This document shows, piece after piece, positions 35,003 to 43,879 of a stretch of 64,000 nucleotides of DNA. Both the position numbers and the translations under genes were made by a program. Below the pieces are notes generated by a model. The model was not told where the DNA came from. It saw only the letters and a program-made list of their open reading frames with translations, and did not search any database. This DNA is from JAJFFW01 sp038534195. Lineage in GTDB: Bacteria; Pseudomonadota; Alphaproteobacteria; Caulobacterales; Parvularculaceae. Position 1 is the first letter of the stretch. Each line of letters begins with the position of its first letter. The stretch spans positions 1 through 64,000 of the forward strand of contig JBCAXE010000019.1 in the NCBI GenBank assembly GCA_038534195.1. Direction: 5' to 3'.

Positions 35003-36211
35003 TTACGCGTCTTGGCTGATTTCAGGAAGCTCGCTCAGGATTCTGCGCCAGGTGACGTAGAAATTATGCTCCTGCTTAATTTTGCGTTGGATATTCTCAA
35101 TATACGGCATTTGTTCATCGAGATTTTTGCAGAAGTGAACGCTGCGTTCGTAATATTCCTGCTTGTCCTCGGTGATGATATCGAGGATGTCGTCGCCAAA
35201 GATATCGGCCGCGCCGAAATTATCGCAAATGCCGAACCGTCCTGACAAAAAGACCGTATAGAAACGGTCCTGAACGCCGCGCTCGGCCTGCCAGCTTGGA
35301 GCATGGACGATTGGGCATAATTTCGCCTGGCGTAGGATTTCGACCATTTCGTCGTCGGACACCATCTTCTCGCCGATGCCGCCAAATTTTTTGAAGTTGA
35401 GTTCGGTGGAGTTTTCTAATGGTGTTAGATACTTGTCCCAGGCGTCTATATTACCGCGGCCGACTTTTCCCCATTTGCTGCCGACAAAAGCGGCGTCATA
35501 GGAGAAGTCCGACGTTTTGGGTTCGGCGTTGACGATCTCTTCCCAATTAAACGGCGTGCCGCCCCAAGGAATCCAGAAAATACGGTCTTGCAGTCTCTCC
35601 ACAATGCGCTGCTTTTCCGGAAAAAGGCTCGGATCGGTTTTGCATCCGAACCCGAAGACGTTCAGCCCGAGATCCGTTAGATATTCGACGGTGCGATAAA
35701 GAGGCCATTCCCAGCGTTTCGACCATTCGCGCGCGTCGGCGGTCCAGTTCACGTCCTCCATGCCTTTTCCAAGGCTGGTAAGTTTTTGAAGAACGATATC
35801 CTGAGGGCGCACAACATCTTTTTGATAAAGTTCCAGCGCTGTCGGTTCGTTCCATGTGATGAAAATCCGTGCTTCGTCATTTCTCCTGATGTCGTCGATT
35901 TCCGCCCACTCGCATTGATAACCGATCGTCTCGATTGCGTCCCGGAAACGGTTCCATGGAAACCAGTTCGTATGCCGATTACCCGACTCTTGAACTTTGC
36001 TATAGCCGAGGAGGGTGACAATATGGTGCTTGTTGCGTAACGCTTCGTCGCCGCCGAATGTATAGGCGCCCGCATTCTTTCGGTAGTAATCTTGCGCGGC
36101 ATCTTCCGAAAAGGCGCCCGCCATGCGCGCTTCGGGCGTGTGGAGAAGGTATTTCAGATGGTCCCAATCGCTCGGAAGCGCGTGTTCTTTTTGTTGTAGG
36201 CGATTGAGCAT
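35003..36211 (-). CDS. CgeB-like glycosyltransferase-family protein
   Basis: The 402-residue protein lacks a signal peptide. The C-terminal part has the CgeB/Glyco_trans_1_2 look: DAAFVGSKWGKV, KLCPIVHAPSWQAERGVQDRFYTVFLSGRFGICDNF with the GRFGI donor loop, then a stretch ending YYERSVHFCKNLDE. These are GT4-like proteins of spore or surface maturation whose donor is poorly known. The N-terminal half is not recognised (a motif YSKVQESGNRHTNWFPWNRF stands out as Trp-rich). It precedes the giant fusion gene on the same strand, 12 bases from its start, so the two are almost certainly co-transcribed. Confidence 0.6.
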   Translation of the reverse strand: MLNRLQQKEHALPSDWDHLKYLLHTPEARMAGAFSEDAAQDYYRKNAGAYTFGGDEALRNKHHIVTLLGYSKVQESGNRHTNWFPWNRFRDAIETIGYQCEWAEIDDIRRNDEARIFITWNEPTALELYQKDVVRPQDIVLQKLTSLGKGMEDVNWTADAREWSKRWEWPLYRTVEYLTDLGLNVFGFGCKTDPSLFPEKQRIVERLQDRIFWIPWGGTPFNWEEIVNAEPKTSDFSYDAAFVGSKWGKVGRGNIDAWDKYLTPLENSTELNFKKFGGIGEKMVSDDEMVEILRQAKLCPIVHAPSWQAERGVQDRFYTVFLSGRFGICDNFGAADIFGDDILDIITEDKQEYYERSVHFCKNLDEQMPYIENIQRKIKQEHNFYVTWRRILSELPEISQDA

Positions 36212-36357
36212 GAGACCGTTCCAGGCGCGAGAATTCAGCGTTTACAGCGATTTCTTCCGGGTGAAAAACGCTCCCTAATTCGGGAGAATTCGGTGATATG
36301 TCAAGAATGCGCGGAGGCCGCGAACCCCTATGAATTCCGGCGACCATCTTCGGCATG

Positions 36358-39225
36358 TCAGAGATTACCGCGGCGTTTGGCGAGCCCGGTGAGACCTTTG
36401 AATAATGGCCCGCCGAACGAGGCTGATTTGGATGGCTTTTCGATAAATTTTCCGGCCGCAAAATCGATGAGCAAGGAGTCGGGCCCAGGGGGCTGATCGC
36501 TCGCCGTCATCGCCTCGGCGGACACATCCCACAAGCGGCACAAGAGCATGCGCCCGGTCCAAAAACGCTCCTCAAACCCTTTGCCGATTCGCAAAAGCCT
36601 GAAGTGAGGATCGATTTTCTCGAATGTGTGCGCCAGTTCGTCGTTCAAATATATGGCGGCCGTTTGGTCGCCCATATCGATCAAAAACTGCAAATAAACA
36701 GGCTGGTTTTCCTCAATCGGCAGCGTTGCGGACTTACCCTTCCCGTTTTCGAGCGTGGCGTTGACGGTGATTTCGTCGCTCTTGAATTGATAAATCGATA
36801 ACGGTCCTGCGACGAGGGGCATTGGCGGGAAGGTCTCCGACCGCTCTGCACCTTTGGGGAGCGGACCTGAGATAAAGGCGCATTCCAATGCGAGCCGCCG
36901 AGCGCCACTCACATCAGGAGCGGTCTCAACGCTTGTCGCGCCGTCGAAATAGGCGAGCGCATTGTAAAATGAGTGCGACGGAGCCTCACTGGCCGGACCG
37001 TCCGCTTGCGCGCGCCCAGCCGGACCGTCGCCATCTTTCTCATCCACCGGTGGGTTTTTCTCATCTTTTGCGGCATTCGCCGAGTGAAGCGCTGACCATT
37101 TTGCGGATTTTTTGAAGAGTTCTTCGGCCTGTCCGGCGCCGTCCGCCGTATTGCGAATCACTGTCTCCACAGCGTCGCAGAAGCGCGTCGCCGAGGTCTC
37201 CCCATCTGGCGAAAATGCGGTGTGGTGTTCAAGAAAATCAGCCGCGCGCGCACGGAAATCGACGCCCTTCTCTATGTCGGCAAGCGTTTGCTTCAGGGCG
37301 GTCTTCAATTCTTCGGCTGTGTGCGCGACCGGAAAGGCGCCCATCGGAACGGTGAATTTTTGAACTTTCTCTCGATGGGGATTGAAGTAGATGGCGGGCT
37401 TGCCGCTTGCGAGCGCCTCCAAAATGCCTGTTGCGAACCGGCTCACAAAAACGCTGCAATCATCGATCAACTGATATTGCGTCTTCTTCGTGACGGGCAA
37501 TCCGCGCAGGCGCGCCGTATCCGCGGGGTGTTTCGTAATGACCCAGGCCAAGTCTAGAGCTTCAAAGGCGTCTCGAGCGGCTTGAACAAAGCCGTCGCGC
37601 TCGGTTTCCAGAACGCCATAGGTGAAATTCACATTGAGCGCGGCGATGGGGTTGGTTGGAAATCGCGGTTTCTTCTGCGCGAGGCTCTCGATAATTGGCA
37701 GGCCGACAATATGGCGATCGCGATCCTCGAAATATTGCGCGTCATCTTCGCCCGCAAGGAACACATGATCGCAGCGCCGATAGGGCAACAGCCGGTATGG
37801 ATCAAAGTCATGTCTCAGAAAATCGCTAATGCCTTCAACAACGCATACTGACGGCAATTTCATTCGATGGCGATATTCAAGCGCCGCCCGGAAATCATCG
37901 TTAAAATCATTGTAAATGATAACGACCCTTGCGCCTGACAGATAGTCTTCGCCGTAAGGGGGTTCTACTATTTTCACGTATTCGACGTCTGCGAAAATTT
38001 CGCGCTCATCTGCGGCGAGCTGACGCTTTCCGCCGGACGCAAAGGCCGAGTTGTCAAGGACGACACAGTCGAAACCGCGGCCGCTTAAATGTTTGGCGAC
38101 GGCCGCCGCGTTCCGCAACTGATAGTCGACCTGACAGATGAAGACGATCTTTTCTTTAAGGCGCTTCGCCATTCCACTGGGCTGGAGCCCACGCGGATAT
38201 TGCGTGAGAAGCGCCGCTTCATCTGTTTCGGGATCCGCGGCGTTAGCATTTTGTCCCGTCGATGTTGCTTCCAACGCCGCATTTTCATCGCGCTCAACCA
38301 GCGTCTTCAAATTCTGCGGCGTGGGCGCCGGAGGCTTAATCTTGTACTCGTTGTAAGCTCGCTTGATGTAAGCAAGCGTCTCCATCTTCTCGTCATCTGA
38401 AAGCTGCTCGCTGGCGAGACACCGGTCGACGCACAGCGCGGCGAACCGTTCCGCGCCCGCCGCGAGATCTGGCGCGACTTTCGACAAAATTTGATGGCGC
38501 CGCGCCTGGTCCGCCCAGTCGTTCAACGACCAGAAAATGTCCTCGGCATGTTTAAGCGTGAACGCGCCTGTGATCGAGGCGGAATTCACCGAATAAAAAT
38601 AGAGCGGGTTTTTCACATGGCCGCAAACCCGCACTTTGTAGAGACTGCGAACAAAGCAAGCGAGATCTTCGTGGTAAAGCCGCGGCGGTAGGTCGAAAAC
38701 GTCATCCGTCAATATGTGTTTGTTAAAAAGTCGCCCGCACATCGTGAAGGAGCGCCTGCCGGCAAGCGTTTCCTTTAGTCTTGCGATATAGTGCGCCGGA
38801 AACGAACGCGACGAATAGTTGTTATCGGAATATCTGTGCAGCGATAAATCCCACCGCACATAAGGCGCCGTGACGAGGTCCGCTCGCGTGTTGGCGGCCT
38901 CCATTCGCAAACATTCAAGCGCATCGCGGGTTAAAATGTCATCGCCGTCGACGAACACAAGAAAGTCGCTGTCGGCGGCGTGTACGCCGGTGCGGCGAGA
39001 CTCATTGAGCCCTTTGTTTTCTTCGTGACGAACCAATCGGGCGTTAGGCGTTTTCTCGACAAATGCGAAGACGCAATCGCGCGTCTCAGCGAGCGTTGAG
39101 CAGTCGTCAACCAGAACAATCTCGTATTCATTGCTGCGTAAACTCTGCATGGCGACCGAGTGAAAACACTCGTCCAAGAGAGGTCTCGCGACATTATAGA
39201 CTGGTATGACAACGGATAGTTTCAT
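36358..39225 (-). CDS. GT2 / GT-B-like / LamG-like fusion protein
   Basis: The protein has about 955 residues. It starts with the ATG at 39225 giving MKLSVVIPVYN, the first strand of GT2. The GT2 part (1-230) has VDDCSTLAET, FVDGDDIL as DxD and LPPRLYHEDLACF as ED motif. Residues about 345-670 look like a second, CDP-glycerol/KDO-transferase-like GT-B domain (VFICQVDYQL, VSRFATGILEALASGKPAIYF). Residues about 755-920 resemble a LamG/concanavalin-like sheet domain (AYFDGATSVETAP, IYLNDELAH) that could bind glycan. The linkers are Asp/Lys/Glu rich. It precedes the CgeB-like gene by 146 bases. All three domain calls are by eye. Confidence 0.65.
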   Translation of the reverse strand: MKLSVVIPVYNVARPLLDECFHSVAMQSLRSNEYEIVLVDDCSTLAETRDCVFAFVEKTPNARLVRHEENKGLNESRRTGVHAADSDFLVFVDGDDILTRDALECLRMEAANTRADLVTAPYVRWDLSLHRYSDNNYSSRSFPAHYIARLKETLAGRRSFTMCGRLFNKHILTDDVFDLPPRLYHEDLACFVRSLYKVRVCGHVKNPLYFYSVNSASITGAFTLKHAEDIFWSLNDWADQARRHQILSKVAPDLAAGAERFAALCVDRCLASEQLSDDEKMETLAYIKRAYNEYKIKPPAPTPQNLKTLVERDENAALEATSTGQNANAADPETDEAALLTQYPRGLQPSGMAKRLKEKIVFICQVDYQLRNAAAVAKHLSGRGFDCVVLDNSAFASGGKRQLAADEREIFADVEYVKIVEPPYGEDYLSGARVVIIYNDFNDDFRAALEYRHRMKLPSVCVVEGISDFLRHDFDPYRLLPYRRCDHVFLAGEDDAQYFEDRDRHIVGLPIIESLAQKKPRFPTNPIAALNVNFTYGVLETERDGFVQAARDAFEALDLAWVITKHPADTARLRGLPVTKKTQYQLIDDCSVFVSRFATGILEALASGKPAIYFNPHREKVQKFTVPMGAFPVAHTAEELKTALKQTLADIEKGVDFRARAADFLEHHTAFSPDGETSATRFCDAVETVIRNTADGAGQAEELFKKSAKWSALHSANAAKDEKNPPVDEKDGDGPAGRAQADGPASEAPSHSFYNALAYFDGATSVETAPDVSGARRLALECAFISGPLPKGAERSETFPPMPLVAGPLSIYQFKSDEITVNATLENGKGKSATLPIEENQPVYLQFLIDMGDQTAAIYLNDELAHTFEKIDPHFRLLRIGKGFEERFWTGRMLLCRLWDVSAEAMTASDQPPGPDSLLIDFAAGKFIEKPSKSASFGGPLFKGLTGLAKRRGNL

Positions 39226-39372
39226 CAATGAACCCGGGGAAAGACTGATCGCCGGCGCATTTGGCGGCGTTCCGCGAAATAGCACTCACATGGCGGCGGC
39301 CCATACGCGAACGCGCATCTTTCGGTGGTATGGGGATCGCGCAACGCCGTCAAGCCGACGCGGCCGCGCCGC

Positions 39373-40431
39373 CTATCCAAGAAAGACGACGACATATGCA
39401 TAGTCGCCGCCGCTCCTGTTTTCGATGGTCAGCTTGCCCGCTTGTGCGGAAACGGTCGTTTTTCCGTCGGTGCCCGTCGTCCCAGAAAGCGGCGACGTTG
39501 TCACATTGAAATTCGAATGGCCGAACGATTTCACCGCGGAGCGCGAGCCGCCAGTATCGAAGAAGACGCCGCCGGCGTGAGTCATTGACGGGTAATTGTT
39601 GCCGCGCCCGGAGCTCCCGACGGCGAAGATGATGGCGAGTCCAGCCGGCTGCGGCGTTGCGACGTCCATCACCGTATCATTGTCAATTCGGGCGGTGACT
39701 TTACTGAAATAGGAATGCGCCGCCGCGTCTCCGGCGACATCCAGTTTCGCCATGGGGGAGGCGGCGCCGACGCCGATATCGCCAGTGTCTTTCTTAACGA
39801 CAAGCGCGTTCGCGAATGTTGCGCCGTCCGGCGACATGTTGAGAGAGAAGTCGTCGCTCTGCGTGAGCCCGATTTCCGCCCGTCCCGAGAAATCATTTTG
39901 GAAGACGATCGAAGCCGTGTTGGCGTCGCCCGCCTTGTTGCAGGTCATTCGAACATCGCCGGAGCCTGGCGTGATATCGTCATGGCTAAACAGCGCCGTG
40001 TCAGTTTTGACCGCCAGCCGCGCATTTGCGTCGGCGGTCGTATTGACGCCCAGGCGGTCAAGTGTCTGCGTCGGCCCGCCCGAAGCACCACCGCCGCTTT
40101 GTTCAATCCAGGCGCTGCCTGTCCAGATGATCAGTTTTTGTTCGTCTTCAACCCACACAAGCCAACCCGGCTTCGGCGCAAAATTTCGCCATGATGCGTC
40201 CTGGAACACCCAAATCTCGCCGTCGCCATTTTCCCACAGGCCCGACGCCCCCTGAGCCGCGATATACGCGTCGCCCTCCGCTGGATCGGCGGGGGCGTTT
40301 GTTTCCTGCCGATTGCGCACGCTGAGCTGAATGAGTGCGTCGAGGCGGCGCAGGCTTTCATTGACCGTCACATGTTTTTGGGCCTGTTGCGGCAAAACAT
40401 ACGACAGGCCAAGGCGCGGTGATGTTTCCAT
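39373..40431 (-). CDS. DUF2793 protein with tail-fibre-like C-terminus
   Basis: The first 110 residues (METSPRLGLSYVLPQQAQKH, then GDAYIAA, GWLVWVEDEQKLIIW) match the DUF2793 pattern found in prophage, gene-transfer-agent and some surface proteins of alphaproteobacteria. The remainder is beta-rich with repeats of the type seen in bacteriophage tail fibres (GDIGVGAASPMAKLDVAGDA, ending near TVSAQAGKLTIENRSGG). The ATG at 40431 has TAGGAG 8 bases upstream. There are no other phage genes nearby, so it is probably not a functional prophage. It sits 147 bases before the GT2 fusion on the same strand; surface adhesion or glycan display is a guess. Confidence 0.72.
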   Translation of the reverse strand: METSPRLGLSYVLPQQAQKHVTVNESLRRLDALIQLSVRNRQETNAPADPAEGDAYIAAQGASGLWENGDGEIWVFQDASWRNFAPKPGWLVWVEDEQKLIIWTGSAWIEQSGGGASGGPTQTLDRLGVNTTADANARLAVKTDTALFSHDDITPGSGDVRMTCNKAGDANTASIVFQNDFSGRAEIGLTQSDDFSLNMSPDGATFANALVVKKDTGDIGVGAASPMAKLDVAGDAAAHSYFSKVTARIDNDTVMDVATPQPAGLAIIFAVGSSGRGNNYPSMTHAGGVFFDTGGSRSAVKSFGHSNFNVTTSPLSGTTGTDGKTTVSAQAGKLTIENRSGGDYAYVVVFLG

Positions 40432-40805
40432 TTCAAATACTCCTACTGAATTCATCAGCGGGCGATTATACGGGCGGTGAAAAGGGGGGAAGATAAGTTT
40501 TTTTTCGTCCAGTAATGCAGTGTGTTAGTTGGTAAAGACGAATTTGCGCCTGTTCGGGGCGACCGGATATCTGAGCGCAAATTCTTCCCGCCACGGGCGG
40601 ACGCCATAACTCGCATTGGACGCGTTCCCGCTCGGACATCGGCGGAACAGGGCCCTGATTCGCTGCATGATTAGCGACTGGCTCGCCATCCAGGGCGCCG
40701 ATCTCGCCACGATCACGATTGAGGCCATTTGTCTCGCAGGAGGGCGCCGAAGCATTTTCGCTGAGGCCTTCACGGTGTGGCGAACTCCCGTTAGAACCGG
40801 CTGAA
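40432..40805. other. 374-base divergent region, no gene supported
   Basis: This is the divergent gap between the DUF2793 gene and the ABC permease. It has a T-rich run (near 40497-40505) and short open frames on both strands, none with a convincing ribosome site or protein-like sequence. I see no terminator or known RNA. It probably holds the two promoters. Confidence 0.5.
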
Positions 40806-41624
40806 ATGGTCGATTCAAATACTCTAAAAGAAGCTGATATGTCAGCGGGCTCCAACGGGTTTCAGCAAGCATTCAACAAAGTGGCGCGGTATCGCGGCGC
40901 CGTTGAGCTTGGCTGGTATGATTTCATCACGGTTTTTCGCCGCTCATTTTTCGGCGCGCTGTGGCCGGCCTTCCAACTCGCGGCCTGGGTGGGCACGCTG
41001 ACGCTGCTCTTTTCCGGCCGTCTTGGCGGATCGATCGGGGAGTATGCGCTCTATGTGGGGATCGGCGCCTACGCCTGGGATTTCATTTCCTGGTCTCTCG
41101 GCGAAGGGCCCGGGCACATCACTTCGCAGGGCCAGCTTCTTAAAAACGTGCCGTCAAACCTTTCGACGATAACGGTGCGAAAGATCGCATACCTTGTTTT
41201 TCGGAGCGCATTTCAGCTCCCTGTGCCGCTCTTCGTCTTGTTTATGTACGCCGACCCGGTTGGACCGGAAGTCCTTCTATTGGCGCCAGTGATTCCGCTT
41301 TATTTGCTATCGGCGTTTTCCATGCTGACCATCATGGGCATCATCGGCGTTTATTTTCGCGACTTCCAGTTTCTCATGCCGAGCATCACGCGTATCCTGT
41401 TCTTTACGACGCCGATTTTCTGGCGGGGCGATTCCGGCTTTCGCAAGATACTGTCGGACTATAATCCGTTTTCGTATTATCTCGAATTGGTGCGCGCGCC
41501 TTTATCAGGGGAGTTCGCGTCTCTGGAAGCGTGGGGCGTTGTCGGCTTCTTGTCGGTCAGCGGTTTTTTTCTCGCCATTTTCCTCCAGTCGAAGTTTCGC
41601 CATGAAGTCGTCTATAGAATTTGA
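40806..41624 (+). CDS. Polysaccharide ABC exporter permease (Wzm-like)
   Basis: The product of about 272 residues has six hydrophobic stretches in the ABC-2 permease layout: LGWYDFITVFRRSFFGALWP before helix 1, helices around LAAWVGTLTLLF, YALYVGIGAYAWDF, FVLFMYADP, LLAPVIPLYLLSAF and VVGFLSVSGFFLAI, with FFTTPIFW between. It moves a lipid-linked glycan across the inner membrane together with the next gene's ATPase. I start at the ATG at 40806; the ATG at 40839 is an equally possible start since neither has a strong ribosome site. It resembles Wzm/KpsM-type O-antigen or capsule exporters. Confidence 0.83.
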   Translation: MVDSNTLKEADMSAGSNGFQQAFNKVARYRGAVELGWYDFITVFRRSFFGALWPAFQLAAWVGTLTLLFSGRLGGSIGEYALYVGIGAYAWDFISWSLGEGPGHITSQGQLLKNVPSNLSTITVRKIAYLVFRSAFQLPVPLFVLFMYADPVGPEVLLLAPVIPLYLLSAFSMLTIMGIIGVYFRDFQFLMPSITRILFFTTPIFWRGDSGFRKILSDYNPFSYYLELVRAPLSGEFASLEAWGVVGFLSVSGFFLAIFLQSKFRHEVVYRI

Positions 41625-41669
41625 TGGAACGAATGGGCGGTTCATGAATTTCGCTAAAAGGCTCGACGC

Positions 41670-42434
41670 GTGAGTTTCATTCACCTGAAAGATGTGGATC
41701 TGGATTTGCCGGTGGGCGGACGCCCGCTTGCCGGATTGTTCCAGCGCCGCAAGCGCGCCTCGCACGACGCGCGGCTCGATATTGAAAACAACGTAGGTTT
41801 CGTGCGCGCGTTGCGGAATATCACGTTGAATATCGACTCTGGCGATCGCGTCGGGCTGGTCGGCGTGAACGGCGCTGGCAAAAGCACCTTGCTCCGCGTT
41901 CTCGCCGGAATCTATGCGCCGACGCGCGGCGAATATGCCTCGCAGGGAAAAATCTCGACGCTTTTTTCCAGCGTTGTGGGCATGAACCAGAACGCCAGCG
42001 GTCGCGAGAATATTTTATTGTCCGGGCGCACACTCGGCATGTCGCGGAACGAAATCGCTGCAGTCGAACAGGAAATCGTCGATTTCGCCGATCTTGGTGA
42101 TTTTATCGACTTGCCGATCCGTCTTTACTCGGCCGGCATGAAGACACGGCTTGGCTTCGCCATTGCGACAGCGATCAATCCTGAAATTCTACTGATTGAT
42201 GAAGTGTTCGGCGTCGGCGACCGCAATTTCAGCAAGCGCGCGAATGAACGGATCGTGCGCGTGGTCGGGCAGGCGGGTATTCTCGTGCTCGCGACCCATT
42301 CAGATCTGACGATCACCCGATTTTGCAACAAGGTGTGCTGGATCGACAAAGGCGAGGTTCGTTTCCTTGGCGAAGTTGAAGAAGGGATCGAAAAATATCG
42401 CGCTTCATCACAGAACGGTCAGAACCGGAAATAG
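41670..42434 (+). CDS. Polysaccharide ABC exporter ATPase (Wzt/KpsT-like)
   Basis: The 254-residue ATPase starts with GTG, 45 bases after the permease gene. It has Walker A GVNGAGKST, a Wzt/KpsT-type Q-loop region (GVVGMNQNASG-like sequence), signature YSAGMKTRLGFA in place of LSGGQ, Walker B PEILLIDEVFGVGD and switch His ATHSDLT. It ends soon after, with no C-terminal carbohydrate-binding domain, so the glycan needs no special end cap. An N-terminal 45-residue segment before the first strand is longer than average. Its last 16 bases overlap the convergent MBOAT gene. Confidence 0.87.
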   Translation: MSFIHLKDVDLDLPVGGRPLAGLFQRRKRASHDARLDIENNVGFVRALRNITLNIDSGDRVGLVGVNGAGKSTLLRVLAGIYAPTRGEYASQGKISTLFSSVVGMNQNASGRENILLSGRTLGMSRNEIAAVEQEIVDFADLGDFIDLPIRLYSAGMKTRLGFAIATAINPEILLIDEVFGVGDRNFSKRANERIVRVVGQAGILVLATHSDLTITRFCNKVCWIDKGEVRFLGEVEEGIEKYRASSQNGQNRK

Positions 42435-43822
42435 ATAAAGCTCCCCGAGCCGCCGGCGGCGAATAGCGCGATAAAGACAATCATGAGCGCAAGATACGCC
42501 GAAAGCCCGGCGTGACGTCGAATGTCTTGGCCGCGCACATCAAGCCAGAATTTCTCAAGCAGATCAATCGCTATAGCCGCCGTCAGAACAATAACGCCCT
42601 GACTAAAAATCAAGCTCGCTTCAAACCATCCCGTCCAGTCGCTAATGAGCGCTTTATTAAAGGCCATGAGTTGATCGATGTTTTCAACGCGGAAGTAGAG
42701 CCATCCGTAGATGATAAGAATGAATGTGATAATCCGGGACGGCGCCGAGCCGAACTTTTGATTTAACGCGCCTATTCCCGAAATCGCATTGAGCCACCGT
42801 TGTCCAAGGATGATTGCGCCGTGGTACGCGCCCCAGACAACGAAGTTCAGCGCAGCCCCATGCCACAGGCCGCTGAGCGCCATGGTGACGACCACATTGC
42901 TCCCGCGGCGCAACGCGGTTTTGGAGCGGTTTCCGCCAAACGCAATATAAACATATTCCGTGAACCACGCCGACAAGGAGATATGCCATCGTCGCCAGAA
43001 ATTTGAAGGGCTGGACGCGAAATAGGGCCTGTCGAAGTTGAGGACGATTTTGAACCCGCACAAGCGCGCATAGCCCCTCGCGATATCGGTGTATCCCGAA
43101 AAATCGCCATATATCTGGAAGGCGAAAAAGATCAGCCCGACGATGACAAGCGGCGCCGAAAGAGTGTCCTGCTGGAACAGTAAGTCCACATAAGGCGCTA
43201 GCGTATCCGCAATAACGATTTTCTTCGCGTATCCCTGAACAATAAGAAAAAAACCGTAGGAGATATCTTCGCGGCTCGGCGCGGCCCGGTCGGTCTTTAT
43301 TTGCCGCAAGAGGTTGTGCGAGCGCTCGATAGGTCCTGCGACGAGTTGAGGGAAAAATGAAACGAAGAGAGCGAAATCAATAAGATTTTTTTCGCTTCGA
43401 ATATTTTTTCGATGGACGTCGATCAGATAGCCGATTGTCTGAAATGTGTAGAAGGAGATGCCGATGGGCAGTAAGATCTGCACGGTCACGAGATCTGCGC
43501 GCAGGCCGAATTGAGCCAATAGCGCGACGAAGGAAGTCGTAAAAAAATTGAAGTATTTAAAGACGCCCAAGATTGCGAGGAGTGCTGAAATCGCGCCTGT
43601 GAGCACAAGGCGAGGGCGCGCGGACGATTCCATGATTTGTCCACCGACGAACCCAATGGTGATGACGCAGCCCAGCAACAGGCAATAAAAGAGATCGCCA
43701 TAGGCGTAAAAGGCGAAGCTTGCGATCAACAAAAACAAATTTCGTAGTCGCGCCGGTAAAGCCCAGCACAACGTAACCACGCCGATGGCGAAGAAGAAGC
43801 CGATGAACGAATTAAACGCCAT
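42419..43822 (-). CDS. MBOAT-family O-acyltransferase (AlgI-like)
   Basis: The 467-residue integral membrane protein has about ten hydrophobic helices and the MBOAT signature with the catalytic His in SGLWHGAALNFVVWGAYHG. It also contains YGDFSGYTDIARG and FWRRWHISLSAWF, hallmarks of the AlgI/DltB group. Such proteins pass an acyl group (usually acetyl) from the cytoplasm to an extracytoplasmic acceptor. The neighbouring SGNH-like gene on the same strand is the usual partner that completes transfer to the glycan. It overlaps the ABC ATPase gene by 16 bases at their 3' ends. Confidence 0.93.
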   Translation of the reverse strand: MAFNSFIGFFFAIGVVTLCWALPARLRNLFLLIASFAFYAYGDLFYCLLLGCVITIGFVGGQIMESSARPRLVLTGAISALLAILGVFKYFNFFTTSFVALLAQFGLRADLVTVQILLPIGISFYTFQTIGYLIDVHRKNIRSEKNLIDFALFVSFFPQLVAGPIERSHNLLRQIKTDRAAPSREDISYGFFLIVQGYAKKIVIADTLAPYVDLLFQQDTLSAPLVIVGLIFFAFQIYGDFSGYTDIARGYARLCGFKIVLNFDRPYFASSPSNFWRRWHISLSAWFTEYVYIAFGGNRSKTALRRGSNVVVTMALSGLWHGAALNFVVWGAYHGAIILGQRWLNAISGIGALNQKFGSAPSRIITFILIIYGWLYFRVENIDQLMAFNKALISDWTGWFEASLIFSQGVIVLTAAIAIDLLEKFWLDVRGQDIRRHAGLSAYLALMIVFIALFAAGGSGSFIYFRF

Positions 43823-43879
43823 TCAAACGACTCTTGCACCCGCTGTTGGATAGCGTTGCGGTAGCGACTTCGTTGACCA

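Noticed and set aside
40466..40872. Open frames of 115-129 codons on the minus strand in the divergent gap
   Set aside because: Sequence is Arg/Pro-rich, without motif or ribosome site, and overlaps the permease start.
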